Assembly: GCA_025060455.1 (NCBI GenBank)
Contig: JANXBY010000035.1
Span: 1 to 56,266 of the forward strand
Direction of reading: 5' to 3'
Source: Armatimonadota bacterium
Lineage (GTDB): Bacteria; Sysuimicrobiota; Sysuimicrobiia; Sysuimicrobiales; Sysuimicrobiaceae
DNA: 56,266 nt
Shown: one piece after another, positions 49,204 to 56,266 of the stretch
Position numbering within the stretch: the stretch's first letter is position 1
Layout of the letters: each line of letters begins with the position of its first letter
Notes under the pieces: model-generated
Databases searched by the model: none
The model's input: the letters and a program-made list of their open reading frames with translations, nothing else
What the model was told of the DNA's origin: nothing
Program-made: the position numbers and the translations under genes

Positions 49204-50928
49204 TTGACCGCCACGAGCTTCGCCGCGCTGCTCCGAACGGCCCCGCGGCGGTTCGTGCCCCCAGACGCCGACCTGGGCCAGTGGGCCCAGGTGGAGCCGT
49301 TGTTCCGCGCCCTCCTGGAGCGGCCGGTGAACTCCCCCGCGGAGCTGGAGGCGTGGCTGGTGGACTGCAGCGAGCTAGGTTCCGCGCTTTCCGAAGAGCG
49401 GAGCCGGCGGTACGTGGCCATGACCCAGCGGACGGACGACCCCGATCGGGAGGCCGCCTACCTGCAGTTCGTGCGCGAAGTCCAGCCGCGGGCAGAGCCC
49501 CTGTGGTTCGCCCTGCGGCGAAGGTACCTGGAGCTACGCGCCCGCTGCGGGCTGCCCGCGGACCGCTACTTCGTGCTGGACCGGGAGACCCGCAACGCGG
49601 TGGAGCTGTTCCGCGAGGAAAACGTGCCCCTGCGGGTGCAGGAGGCGGAGCTGGAGCAGCGCTACCAGAAGGTGGCGGGCGCGTGGACGGTGTCCTTCCG
49701 GGGCAAGGAATACACGGTGCAGCAGATGGCCCGTTTCCTCGAGGAGCCGGACCGGGCCGTGCGCCAGGAGGCGTGGGAGGCGGTGGTCCGACGCCGCCTG
49801 CAGGACCGGGAGGTGCTGGACGGGCTGTTCAACCAGCTCGTGCGGCTGCGCCACCGCATGGCGCACAACGCCGGTTTCCCCGACTACCGGGCCTACGCCT
49901 TCCGCGCCCTCGGGCGGTGGGACTATGGTCCGGAGGACTGCCTGGCCTTCCACGCGGCGGTGGAGCGGTACATCGTGCCGCTTTTGGCCGCGCTCCACGA
50001 ACGCCGGCGCCAGGCGCTGGGTGTGGAGCGCCTGCGACCGTGGGACCTGGAGGTGGACCCCCACGGACGGCCGCCCCTGCGGCCCTTCGCGGACGGGCAG
50101 GAGCTGGCCCGTCGGGGGCTGGAGCTGTTCACCCGGGTAGACCCCGAGCTGGGAGCGCAGTTCCGCTTCCTGATGGAACAGGGCCTGCTGGACCTGGAAA
50201 GCCGCAAGGGCAAAGCCCCCGGCGGCTACCAGGCCACCTTCGACGAGCGGCGGTGGCCGTTCATCTTCATGAACGCTGCAGGGCTGGCCTCGGACGTGCG
50301 CACCCTGGTGCACGAGGCAGGCCACGCCTTCCACACCCTGGCGGTGCGGGACGAACCGCTGCTGAGCTACCGGCACGCGCCCACGGAGTTCTCCGAGGTG
50401 GCCTCCATGGGGATGGAGATCCTGAGCCTGCCGCACCTGGACGTGTTCTACCCCGACGGGGCCGACCGCCAGCGCGCCCGCCGGGAGTTCTTCGAGGGCG
50501 TGGTGCGCTTGCTGCCGTGGGTCGCCACCGTGGACGCCTTCCAGCACCGCGTGTACACGCAGCCGGAAGCGGGGCCAGCGGAGCGGCCGCGGTGGTGGAT
50601 GGAGGTGTACCGGCGCTTCCAGCCCGGCGTAGACTGGTCCGGATGGGAGGAGGCGGAAGCGTACCTGTGGCACCGGCAGCTACACCTGTTCTTGCACCCC
50701 TTCTACTACGTGGAGTACGGGATCGCTCAAATCGGCGCGCTGCAGCTGTGGCTGCGGTCCCGCACGGACTACCGGGAGGCGGTGGCGGGCTACCGGGCGG
50801 CGCTACAGCTGGGCGGTTCCCGCCCCCTGCGGGAGCTGTTCCAGGCCGCGGGCCTGCAGTTCGGCCTGGGCGAGGAGGTGCTGGCCTCGGTGGCGCAGGC
50901 CCTGGCGGAGGAGCTGGGGCTGCGGTGA
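49204..50928 (+). CDS. M3-family oligoendopeptidase
   Basis: This 574-aa zinc metallopeptidase is of the M3 (oligoendopeptidase F/PepF) type that cuts short peptides in the cytoplasm. The zinc motif HEAGH is at residues 370-374, followed by the Glu ligand region PTEFSEVASMGMEIL and the substrate-binding tyrosine region FYYVEYGIAQIGAL. The length matches the family. TTG 49204 is the best start (CGAGGTCCGG before it); it lies 19 bases after the diguanylate cyclase stop, so the two may be co-transcribed although no functional link is known. Confidence 0.9.
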   Translation: MTATSFAALLRTAPRRFVPPDADLGQWAQVEPLFRALLERPVNSPAELEAWLVDCSELGSALSEERSRRYVAMTQRTDDPDREAAYLQFVREVQPRAEPLWFALRRRYLELRARCGLPADRYFVLDRETRNAVELFREENVPLRVQEAELEQRYQKVAGAWTVSFRGKEYTVQQMARFLEEPDRAVRQEAWEAVVRRRLQDREVLDGLFNQLVRLRHRMAHNAGFPDYRAYAFRALGRWDYGPEDCLAFHAAVERYIVPLLAALHERRRQALGVERLRPWDLEVDPHGRPPLRPFADGQELARRGLELFTRVDPELGAQFRFLMEQGLLDLESRKGKAPGGYQATFDERRWPFIFMNAAGLASDVRTLVHEAGHAFHTLAVRDEPLLSYRHAPTEFSEVASMGMEILSLPHLDVFYPDGADRQRARREFFEGVVRLLPWVATVDAFQHRVYTQPEAGPAERPRWWMEVYRRFQPGVDWSGWEEAEAYLWHRQLHLFLHPFYYVEYGIAQIGALQLWLRSRTDYREAVAGYRAALQLGGSRPLRELFQAAGLQFGLGEEVLASVAQALAEELGLR

Positions 50929-50986
50929 GGGGCGCGAGCGACACGGCGCCGAGCGACGTGTGAGCACGTTCCGTCTAGAAAGCCTC

Positions 50987-51475
50987 CTAGCCGGGGCTGG
51001 GGACTAGGGCGGGGCGGGGCGATGCCTCCCGCTTGTAGACCAGAATCGTCCGGTAGAACTCGATCACCACCACGCCGTCCTGGTTGTAGCCGGTGGTCTT
51101 CACCCGCACGATCCCCATGCCGGGACGCGACCGGGACTCCCGGACCTCCACCACCTCGCTGCGGGCGTACAGGGTGTCCCCTTCGAACACCGGGTGGGGC
51201 AGGCGCACCTGGTCCCACCCCAGGTTCACCGCGTTTTGAGACAGGTCCTGGACCGACAGCCCGGTGACGAGGGCCAGGGTGAAGCACGAGTTCACGAGAG
51301 GCCGGCCGAACTCCGTACGCGCCGCGTACCGTGCGTCGAAGTGGATGGGGTTGGTGGCCAGGGTCAGCAGGCTGAACCACACGTTGTCCGCCTGCGTCAC
51401 CGTCCGACCCCAGGGGTGCTCGATCACCTGGCCGACCTGGAAGTCCTCGAAAAACCGACCCACGTGGGCAGTCAT
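50987..51475 (-). CDS. MaoC-like acyl-CoA hydratase
   Basis: This 162-aa hot-dog-fold protein of the MaoC type adds or removes water on an enoyl-CoA. The N-terminal FFEDFQVGQVIEHPWGRTVT and the hydratase motif region TLATNPIHFDARYAARTEFG are present, with the catalytic Asp/His pair in NPIHFD. Similar proteins serve as beta-methylmalyl-CoA or itaconyl/mesaconyl-CoA hydratases. ATG 51475 overlaps the CoA-transferase stop (ATGA). It is the last gene of a five-gene minus-strand operon. Confidence 0.9.
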   Translation of the reverse strand: MTAHVGRFFEDFQVGQVIEHPWGRTVTQADNVWFSLLTLATNPIHFDARYAARTEFGRPLVNSCFTLALVTGLSVQDLSQNAVNLGWDQVRLPHPVFEGDTLYARSEVVEVRESRSRPGMGIVRVKTTGYNQDGVVVIEFYRTILVYKREASPRPALVPSPG

Positions 51476-52617
51476 GGCTCCACCTCCTCCAGACCAAGCT
51501 CCCGCAGCACCGCCCGGGTGTGCTGGCCCAGTTCCGGCACGGGTCCCAGCTGCGGTTCTTCCTCCTCGAGGGAAAATGGGGGCAGCAGGGCCAACAGGGG
51601 CCCCACAGCAGACGAGAGCTGGCGCCAGCGGTGGCGGGCGCGCAGCTGCGGGTGCTCCAGCAGGCCCTGCACCGTCCGCATCTGTGCGTACGCCAGGTCG
51701 GCGGCTTCCAGGCGCTGCTCCAGCTCCTCGGTACTCCACCGGGCGAAGGCCGCCCGGACGACCTCCTCCAGCTCCCGCCGGTGCGCCACACGGTCGGGGT
51801 TGGTGGCGAACCGGGGGTCCTCGGCCAGGTGCGGCTGGTCCAGCACCTGGTGGCAGAACCGCACCCACTCCCGGTCGTTCTGAATCGCCAGGAAGATCAC
51901 GCCGTCCCGGGCGGGGAACGGCCCGTAGGGCGCGATGGTGGCATGGTGTGCGCCCGTGCGCTCCGGAGCCCGGCCTCCGTAGGCCGCGTAGTACAGGGGG
52001 TAGCCCATCCACTCCGCCAGGCTATCCAGCAGGGACACCTCCAGGAGGGCGCCCTGGCCCGTGCGCTCCCGTCGGTACAGGGCCGCCAGGATGCCGCTGA
52101 AGGCGTACATCCCCGCGGCGATGTCCGCCACCGAAATGCCCACCTTGACGGGCTCGTCCGGGGTCCCGGTGATGGACAGCAGGCCGGACTCCGCCTGCAC
52201 CAGCAGGTCGTACGCCTTGCGGTCCCGGTACGGCCCCGTGCTGCCATAGCCGGAGATGCTGCACACCACCAACCGCGGGTAGCGCTGGCGGAGCTCGCGG
52301 GGTGCAAAGCCCAGGCGGTCCAAGGCCCCGGGGCTCAGGTTCTGCACGAACACGTCCGCCCGCTCCAGCAGCCGTTCTAGCGCCACGCGTCCCCGGTCGC
52401 TCTTCAGGTCCAGCACCACCGACTCCTTGGATCGGTTCAGCCACACGAAGTGGCTGGACCAGCCGCGCACCGCCCGGTCGTAGGCGCGGGCGAAGTCGCC
52501 CTCCGGCCGCTCCACCTTGATCACCCGGGCCCCCAAGTCCGCCAGCTGCCGGGTGGCGAAGGGTGCGGCCACCGCCTGCTCCACGCTGACCACGGTGATC
52601 CCCTCCAGGGCCCGCAT
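51472..52617 (-). CDS. Family III CoA-transferase (CaiB type) of the dicarboxylate operon
   Basis: This 381-aa CoA-transferase has PFATRQLADLGARVIKVERP near the N-terminus and the putative catalytic Asp165 in VGISVADIAAG. Members act on succinate, mesaconate, itaconate, citramalate, formate/oxalate and carnitine. Together with the fumarase-type, MaoC and acyl-CoA dehydrogenase neighbours it would activate a dicarboxylic acid as its CoA ester. ATG 52617 overlaps the acyl-CoA dehydrogenase stop (ATGA). Confidence 0.9.
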   Translation of the reverse strand: MRALEGITVVSVEQAVAAPFATRQLADLGARVIKVERPEGDFARAYDRAVRGWSSHFVWLNRSKESVVLDLKSDRGRVALERLLERADVFVQNLSPGALDRLGFAPRELRQRYPRLVVCSISGYGSTGPYRDRKAYDLLVQAESGLLSITGTPDEPVKVGISVADIAAGMYAFSGILAALYRRERTGQGALLEVSLLDSLAEWMGYPLYYAAYGGRAPERTGAHHATIAPYGPFPARDGVIFLAIQNDREWVRFCHQVLDQPHLAEDPRFATNPDRVAHRRELEEVVRAAFARWSTEELEQRLEAADLAYAQMRTVQGLLEHPQLRARHRWRQLSSAVGPLLALLPPFSLEEEEPQLGPVPELGQHTRAVLRELGLEEVEP

Positions 52618-53774
52618 CAGTACGACCGGGGCAGTCCCAGGACGTTGTGGGCCAGGTAAGCCAGCACCAGGTTGGTGGACACCGGCGCCACCTGGTACAG
52701 GCGGGTCTCCCGGAACTTACGCTCGATGGGATACTCTCGGGCGAACCCGTAGCCGCCGAAGGTCTGCAGCGCCGCGTTGGCGGCCTCCCAGGAGGCTTCT
52801 GCGGCCAGGAGCTTGGCCATGTTGGCCTCCGGCCCGCAGGGGAGTCCCGCGTCGTACAGCTCCGCGGCGCGGAACCGCATGAGGTCCGCGGCCCGCACCC
52901 GTGCGTAGGCCTGCGCGAGCGGGAACTGCACCCCCTGGTTCTGGCCGATGGGCCGTCCGAACACCCGACGCTCTTTGGCGTACGCCACCGCGCGGTCCAC
53001 GAAGTAGTCACCGTCGCCCACGCACTCCGCCGCGATGAGGATGCGTTCCACGTTCATCCCGTCCAGGATGCACCGGAACCCTTGGCCTTCCTCCCCGATG
53101 CGGTCCTCCAGGGGCACCTCCAGGTCCTCCAGGAACACCTCCGCGGTGTGGTGGTTGATCATCGTGCGGATGGGCCGCACGTGGACGGTCTTGCCCAGGT
53201 TGGCCCGCAGGTCCACCAGGAACAGGGACAGGCCTTCGCCTCGGCGCCGAGTTTGGTCTGCGGGCGTGGTGCGGGCCAGCAGCAGCATCAGGTCGGAGTG
53301 CTGCACGCGGCTGATCCACACCTTCTGCCCGGAGATCACGTAGCGGTCCCCGCGGCGCACCGCGGTGGTGCGGATGCTGGGGGTGTCGGAGCCCGCCTCC
53401 GGCTCGGTGACCGCGAATGCCTGCAGGCGCAGCTCCCCGCGGGCGATGGGCGGCAGGTAGCGTTGCTTCTGCTCCGGGGTGCCGTGGCGGAGGATGGCCC
53501 CCATCACGTACATCTGCGCGTGGCAGGCAGCGGCGTTCCCGCCGGACCGGTGGACCTCCTCCAGGATCACCGACGCCTCCGCCACCCCGAGCCCCGCCCC
53601 ACCGTACTCCGGTGGGATCAAGGCGGCCAGGTAGCCGGCCTCCGTCATGGCCCGCACGAAGGCCTCCGGGTATTCCTCCCGCTCGTCCAGCTCACGCCAG
53701 TACGACTCCGGAAAGCGCGCGCACAGCTTGCGGACGCCCTCCCGGAGGTCTCGGTAGGAGTCAGGCCCGGGCAT
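52617..53774 (-). CDS. Acyl-CoA dehydrogenase family flavoprotein
   Basis: This 385-aa FAD enzyme has the family sequences LIPPEYGGAGLGVAEASVIL, QAFAVTEPEAGSDTPSIRTT and TFGGYGFAREYPIERKFRE. The C-terminal loop reads RLYQVAPVSTNL where typical members have IYEGTxxIQ, so the usual catalytic Glu is absent at that place; this points to a divergent subfamily with its base elsewhere or another substrate class. ATG 53774 overlaps the fumarase small-subunit gene by 14 bases. Oxidation of a CoA ester made by the adjacent CoA-transferase is inferred. Confidence 0.9.
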   Translation of the reverse strand: MPGPDSYRDLREGVRKLCARFPESYWRELDEREEYPEAFVRAMTEAGYLAALIPPEYGGAGLGVAEASVILEEVHRSGGNAAACHAQMYVMGAILRHGTPEQKQRYLPPIARGELRLQAFAVTEPEAGSDTPSIRTTAVRRGDRYVISGQKVWISRVQHSDLMLLLARTTPADQTRRRGEGLSLFLVDLRANLGKTVHVRPIRTMINHHTAEVFLEDLEVPLEDRIGEEGQGFRCILDGMNVERILIAAECVGDGDYFVDRAVAYAKERRVFGRPIGQNQGVQFPLAQAYARVRAADLMRFRAAELYDAGLPCGPEANMAKLLAAEASWEAANAALQTFGGYGFAREYPIERKFRETRLYQVAPVSTNLVLAYLAHNVLGLPRSY

Positions 53775-54315
53775 ACCGCGCGGCGGCCTCCGCGTACAGG
53801 TCCCCGCCGTGGACGTCGTTGACCACCACCGCGGGGAAGTCGGAGAACTCCAGCTCCCAGATGGCCTCAGTACCGAGGTCTTCGTAGGCCACGGGACGGG
53901 CCCGGAGGATGTGCCGGGCCAGAAGGGCGGCCCCGCCCCCCACCGTGGCCAGGTAGACCGCCCGGTGGCGGACCATGGCCTGCTTGACCTCCGCGGAGCG
54001 GGTGCCCTTTCCCACGGTGGCCTTCAGCCCTCGTTCCAGGAGGGGGATGGTAAAGGGATCCATCCGGCCGCTGGTGGTGGGGCCCGCGGGGCCCACCGCC
54101 CAGCCTTCCTTGGCGGGGGCCGGGCCCACGTAGTAGATGACTTGGCCCCGCAGCGGGATGGGAGGTTCGTGGCCACGGCGCAGGGCTTCCGCTATGCGCT
54201 GGTGCGCGGCGTCCCGGGCTCCGTACACCACCCCTGACAGGTAAACCCAGTCACCCGCGCGCAGCGGCAGCACGTCTTCCTCCCGCAGCGGTGTGCGCAG
54301 GCGCCACTCCCTCAC
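53761..54315 (-). CDS. Class I fumarase-family hydro-lyase, C-terminal (beta) subunit
   Basis: This 184-aa protein matches the beta subunit of two-subunit class I fumarase or L-tartrate dehydratase (FumB/TtdB part). Family sequences LRAGDWVYLSGVVYGARDAA, IYYVGPAPAK and GPAGPTTSGRMDPF are intact, with KGTRSAEVKQAM after them. It forms one enzyme with the alpha subunit upstream. The GTG start at 54315 overlaps the alpha stop (GTGA). Fumarate, mesaconate and tartrate are the known substrate options. Confidence 0.92.
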   Translation of the reverse strand: MREWRLRTPLREEDVLPLRAGDWVYLSGVVYGARDAAHQRIAEALRRGHEPPIPLRGQVIYYVGPAPAKEGWAVGPAGPTTSGRMDPFTIPLLERGLKATVGKGTRSAEVKQAMVRHRAVYLATVGGGAALLARHILRARPVAYEDLGTEAIWELEFSDFPAVVVNDVHGGDLYAEAAARYARA

Positions 54316-55154
54316 AGCACCACCTCGGCCCTGCGGGGTGCCGAGCAGTTCAGGTTCACCGCCACGGGCAGGGCCGCGATGTGGGTGGGATAGCTCTCCA
54401 CGTGAACCGCCAGCGCGGTGAAACGTCCGCCCAGCCCCTGGGGCCCCACGCCGGTATCGTTGACCGCCTCCAGCAGCTCCCGCTCCAGGCGCGCCAGGTG
54501 CGGCTTAGGGTTGGGCGTGCCCAAAGGCCGCAGGAGGGCCTTCTTGGCCAACAGGGCCACACCGTCGAAGGAGCTGCCGAGCCCCACGCCCACGATCACC
54601 GGTGGACACGCGTTGGGGCCCGCCTGCCGGACCACCTCTACCACGAACTGTTTGACCTCCGTCTCGCCCGCGGTGGCGGGCAGCATGCGGACCGCGCTGG
54701 TCATCTCCGCCCCGAACCCCTTCACCAGGGCCGCGACGCGGACGCGGTCCCCGGGTACCACCTCGTAGTGCACAATGGGCGGAGTGTTGTCCCCGGTGTT
54801 CTGTCGCAGCAAAGGGTCCGACACTACCGACTTGCGCAGGTCCCGGTAGGCCTCCCGCACCGCGTCCTCCAGGGCCTCGCGGAGGGCACCTCCGGTGAGG
54901 TGAACGTCCTGGCCGAGCTGCACGAACAGCACCGGGATCCCGGTGTCCTGGCAGGTGGCCACTCCGGCCCGTTGGGCCAGCTCCGCGTTTTCCACCAACA
55001 GGCGCAGCATCTTTCGGCCCAGGGGAGAAGCCTCCCGGGCCTCCGCATCCCGCAGGGCTACGAGGTAGTCTGGCGGCAGGTGGGTGACCGCGCGGCGGAG
55101 TAGCTCCGCCACCGCGTCCCGGACCTCTTGCACGGGCAGTTCCCGGACTGCCAC
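54312..55154 (-). CDS. Class I fumarase-family hydro-lyase, N-terminal (alpha) subunit
   Basis: This 280-aa subunit carries the [4Fe-4S] cluster, with ligands Cys68 (TCQDTGIP), Cys183 (GPNACPPV) and Cys270 (NLNCSAPRR). It belongs to the fumarase/mesaconase/L-tartrate dehydratase family; the subtype cannot be fixed by eye. It is the first gene of the catabolic operon. The GTG start at 55154 lies 6 bases after a TACCTT -10 box with no ribosome-binding site, which suggests a leaderless mRNA. The GntR regulator is divergent. Confidence 0.93.
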   Translation of the reverse strand: MAVRELPVQEVRDAVAELLRRAVTHLPPDYLVALRDAEAREASPLGRKMLRLLVENAELAQRAGVATCQDTGIPVLFVQLGQDVHLTGGALREALEDAVREAYRDLRKSVVSDPLLRQNTGDNTPPIVHYEVVPGDRVRVAALVKGFGAEMTSAVRMLPATAGETEVKQFVVEVVRQAGPNACPPVIVGVGLGSSFDGVALLAKKALLRPLGTPNPKPHLARLERELLEAVNDTGVGPQGLGGRFTALAVHVESYPTHIAALPVAVNLNCSAPRRAEVVL

Positions 55155-55160
55155 GCCCTG

Positions 55161-55189
55161 AAGGTATCCCGTATACTGTAAACCGTCAA
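55161..55189 (-). promoter_or_regulatory. Promoter of the fumarase-CoA operon
   Basis: On the minus strand TTGACG (55189-55184), a 17-base spacer and TACCTT (55166-55161) form a good sigma-70 promoter. The -10 ends 6 bases before the GTG start, so transcription would begin at or near the start codon. It overlaps face to face with the promoter of the divergent GntR gene. Confidence 0.55.
55164..55177 (+). promoter_or_regulatory. GntR -10 box and overlapping palindrome, candidate operator
   Basis: TATACT at 55172-55177 can serve as the -10 of the GntR gene (ATG 16 bases downstream of its last base). It lies inside GTAT-CCCGT-ATAC (55164-55176), a 13-bp interrupted palindrome that also covers part of the -10 of the divergent fumarase operon. 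A regulator bound here would cover both promoters, which fits autoregulation and control by the neighbouring GntR protein. Confidence 0.4.
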
Positions 55190-55192
55190 CCT

Positions 55193-55885
55193 ATGGGAGC
55201 CCTCGCCACCGTGGAGCGGCTGCGCCTGGACGAGCAGGCGTACCGGTCCCTGCGCCGGGCGATCCTGCGGGGCGAGCTTGCCCCCGGCCAGCGCCTGGTG
55301 CAGGAGGATTTGGCCGCGCGTCTGGGAACCAGCCGGCTGCCGGTGCGGGACGCGCTGCGGCGCCTCGAACGGGACGGGCTGGTGGAGGCGGACGGGCGCG
55401 GCACCTACCACGTGGTGCGTTGGGGGGCGGAGGACCTGGCGCAGCTGTACGAGGTCCGGCTGCTCCTGGAGCCCGCGGCAGCTTCCAGGGCGGCAGCTCG
55501 CCTAAGCGCCCAGGACCTGAGCGAGCTGCGGGAGCTCCACACGCTCTTGGAGAGGGCCGCGTGCGCGGGCGACGCGGACGCGCTCGTGGAGGGGAACTAC
55601 CAGTTCCACTTCCGGGTGTACCAGGCCTCCGGCAATCCAAGGCTGGTGCGGGCCATCGAGGCCCTGTGGTCGGGGCTGCCACCCCTGGCGCCCGTGGTCC
55701 TGCCGGACCAGCTGTGGCGGTCGGTGCGGGAGCACGCGGAGATCCTCCGACAGCTGGAGGTGCAGTCCGCGCGGGGCGCTGCGGCAGCGTTGCGCCGGCA
55801 CATCCGCGGCGCGGGGGCCGCCCTGGTGGCCGCACTGCAGGCCCGCTCGCGGCAGACCGGGTCAGGAGGAGTCCGTGGGGGGTGA
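55193..55885 (+). CDS. GntR-family transcriptional regulator (FCD/FadR subfamily)
   Basis: This 230-aa regulator has an N-terminal winged helix (residues about 12-75: AYRSLRRAILRGELAPGQRL, then EDLAARLGTSRLPVRDALRR) and a C-terminal FCD ligand domain (about 85-215) with the usual helical motif and metal-binding pattern ending in a conserved His region (LRRHIRGAG). FCD regulators sense organic acids such as lactate, citrate or dicarboxylates. Its place between the fumarase operon and a TRAP binding protein implies control of both in response to the transported acid. The ATG at 55193 follows a short leader. Confidence 0.9.
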   Translation: MGALATVERLRLDEQAYRSLRRAILRGELAPGQRLVQEDLAARLGTSRLPVRDALRRLERDGLVEADGRGTYHVVRWGAEDLAQLYEVRLLLEPAAASRAAARLSAQDLSELRELHTLLERAACAGDADALVEGNYQFHFRVYQASGNPRLVRAIEALWSGLPPLAPVVLPDQLWRSVREHAEILRQLEVQSARGAAAALRRHIRGAGAALVAALQARSRQTGSGGVRGG

Positions 55886-55925
55886 GGCGTACCAAAAGCC
55901 TCGCAGGAGGAAAGGGGGGAGTCGT

Positions 55926-56266
55926 GTGACACGTGCGAAGGCTTTGTTCTGGGCGGTGGCGTTGCTCCTGGTTCTGGCGCTTCCGGTGTGGGGCCAGGGG
56001 CGGGCCAACTGGCCGCGGAGCGTGACCATCGGTTCCGCGTCCATCGGCGGCGTGTACTACGTGGTGGCGGGTGGGTACGCCAAGGTCATCCAGGAGAAGC
56101 TGGGGATCCCTGCCTCCAACCGCGTCACGGGCGGCCCGGTGCAGAACATCCAGCTGGTGCAGGCGAAGCAGATCGAGCTGGGCCTGACCACCATGGGACC
56201 CGCCTACGAGGCGATGGAGGGGATCGGCTGGGCGCGGGGCACCAAGTACGACGCCATCCGGTTCAC
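55926..56266 (+). CDS. TAXI-family TRAP transporter substrate-binding protein, 5' part
   Basis: The frame from GTG 55926 stays open to the window end (113 residues seen). Residues 1-24 form a Sec signal (LFWAVALLLVLALPVWG, no lipobox Cys), followed by the TAXI-family start VTIGSASIGGVYYVVAGGYA and the pocket region VTGGPVQNIQLVQAKQIELG. TAXI proteins deliver carboxylates (glutamate, oxoglutarate and similar) to TRAP permeases, whose genes should follow beyond the window. The GGGGGG stretch at 55914-55919 may be its ribosome-binding site. The link with the fumarase/CoA operon through GntR supports a dicarboxylate ligand. Confidence 0.85.
   Translation, partial: MTRAKALFWAVALLLVLALPVWGQGRANWPRSVTIGSASIGGVYYVVAGGYAKVIQEKLGIPASNRVTGGPVQNIQLVQAKQIELGLTTMGPAYEAMEGIGWARGTKYDAIRF

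Noticed and set aside
50929-50986. Possible terminator between the M3 peptidase and the MaoC gene (ACGTG-TGAG-CACGT)
   Set aside because: The stem is only 5 bp and no T run follows on either strand, so it is too weak to list as a feature.
1-56266. CRISPR arrays, insertion sequences, transposases, integrases or prophage genes
   Set aside because: No regularly spaced repeats, transposase or integrase motifs were found; the tRNA genes show no duplicated attachment-site ends inside the window.

Overview
The window is a dense, very GC-rich (about 70%) bacterial chromosome segment with almost no spacer DNA; many neighbouring genes overlap by the 4-base ATGA or GTGA arrangement. GTG and TTG starts are common. 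The V/A-type ATPase operon has the Thermus gene order and a Thermus-like c subunit, and a DUF881-Sbp pair precedes gap-pgk-tpiA-secG. The ABC and TRAP binding proteins have Sec signals without a lipobox cysteine, which suggests a diderm cell with a periplasm. Together these features point to a Terrabacteria-type, probably thermophilic lineage, for example a Deinococcota relative, Armatimonadota or an uncultured phylum such as CSP1-3/Sysuimicrobiota. This placement is inference and no rRNA gene is present to settle it.

Layout. 1-44 is the 3' end of tRNA-Thr(CGT). 267-7473 is a complex I membrane-arm operon, nuoA-H-J-K-L-M-N, without the peripheral-arm genes. 7474-7759 holds a tandem repeat and hairpin. 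7760-16238 is a complete V/A-type ATP synthase operon. 16269-20707 carries DUF881, sbp, gap, pgk, tpiA and secG, followed by tRNA-Leu(GAG). From 20855 to 33461 two BMP-type (nucleoside-family) ABC transporters flank allF (fdrA) and allG (DUF1116). Next come a fused acetyl-CoA carboxylase carboxyltransferase (accD-accA), a cyclase-family hydrolase and a family III CoA-transferase. 37433-42981 holds a drug/metabolite transporter, a YkoP-like protein and a lipid cassette (lipid kinase, GT28 glycosyltransferase, MFS transporter, polysaccharide deacetylase). 43020-47968 is a molybdenum-hydroxylase operon (large subunit, CoxG-like, FAD subunit, 2Fe-2S subunit) that ends with a DUF2877 gene, the allH family. 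48108-50928 holds a GAF-GGDEF diguanylate cyclase and an M3 peptidase. The last region is a dicarboxylate-type catabolic operon (two-subunit class I fumarase family, acyl-CoA dehydrogenase, CoA-transferase, MaoC hydratase). It is divergent from a GntR/FCD regulator and the start of a TAXI-type TRAP binding protein, which is cut by the window edge.

The most interesting reading is a catabolic network. All three protein families reported for E. coli oxamate carbamoyltransferase (AllF, AllG, AllH) occur here, but split between two operons. AllF and AllG sit with two nucleoside-type uptake systems, and AllH sits with a xanthine-dehydrogenase-like enzyme. This suggests uptake and oxidation of a purine or related N-heterocycle with carbamoyl recovery downstream. 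The pathway is a hypothesis; the gene family calls are mostly firm. Other points of note are several promoters placed only 6-7 bases before a start codon (probable leaderless mRNAs), a complex I operon without its peripheral arm, and a candidate glycolipid synthesis and export cassette.
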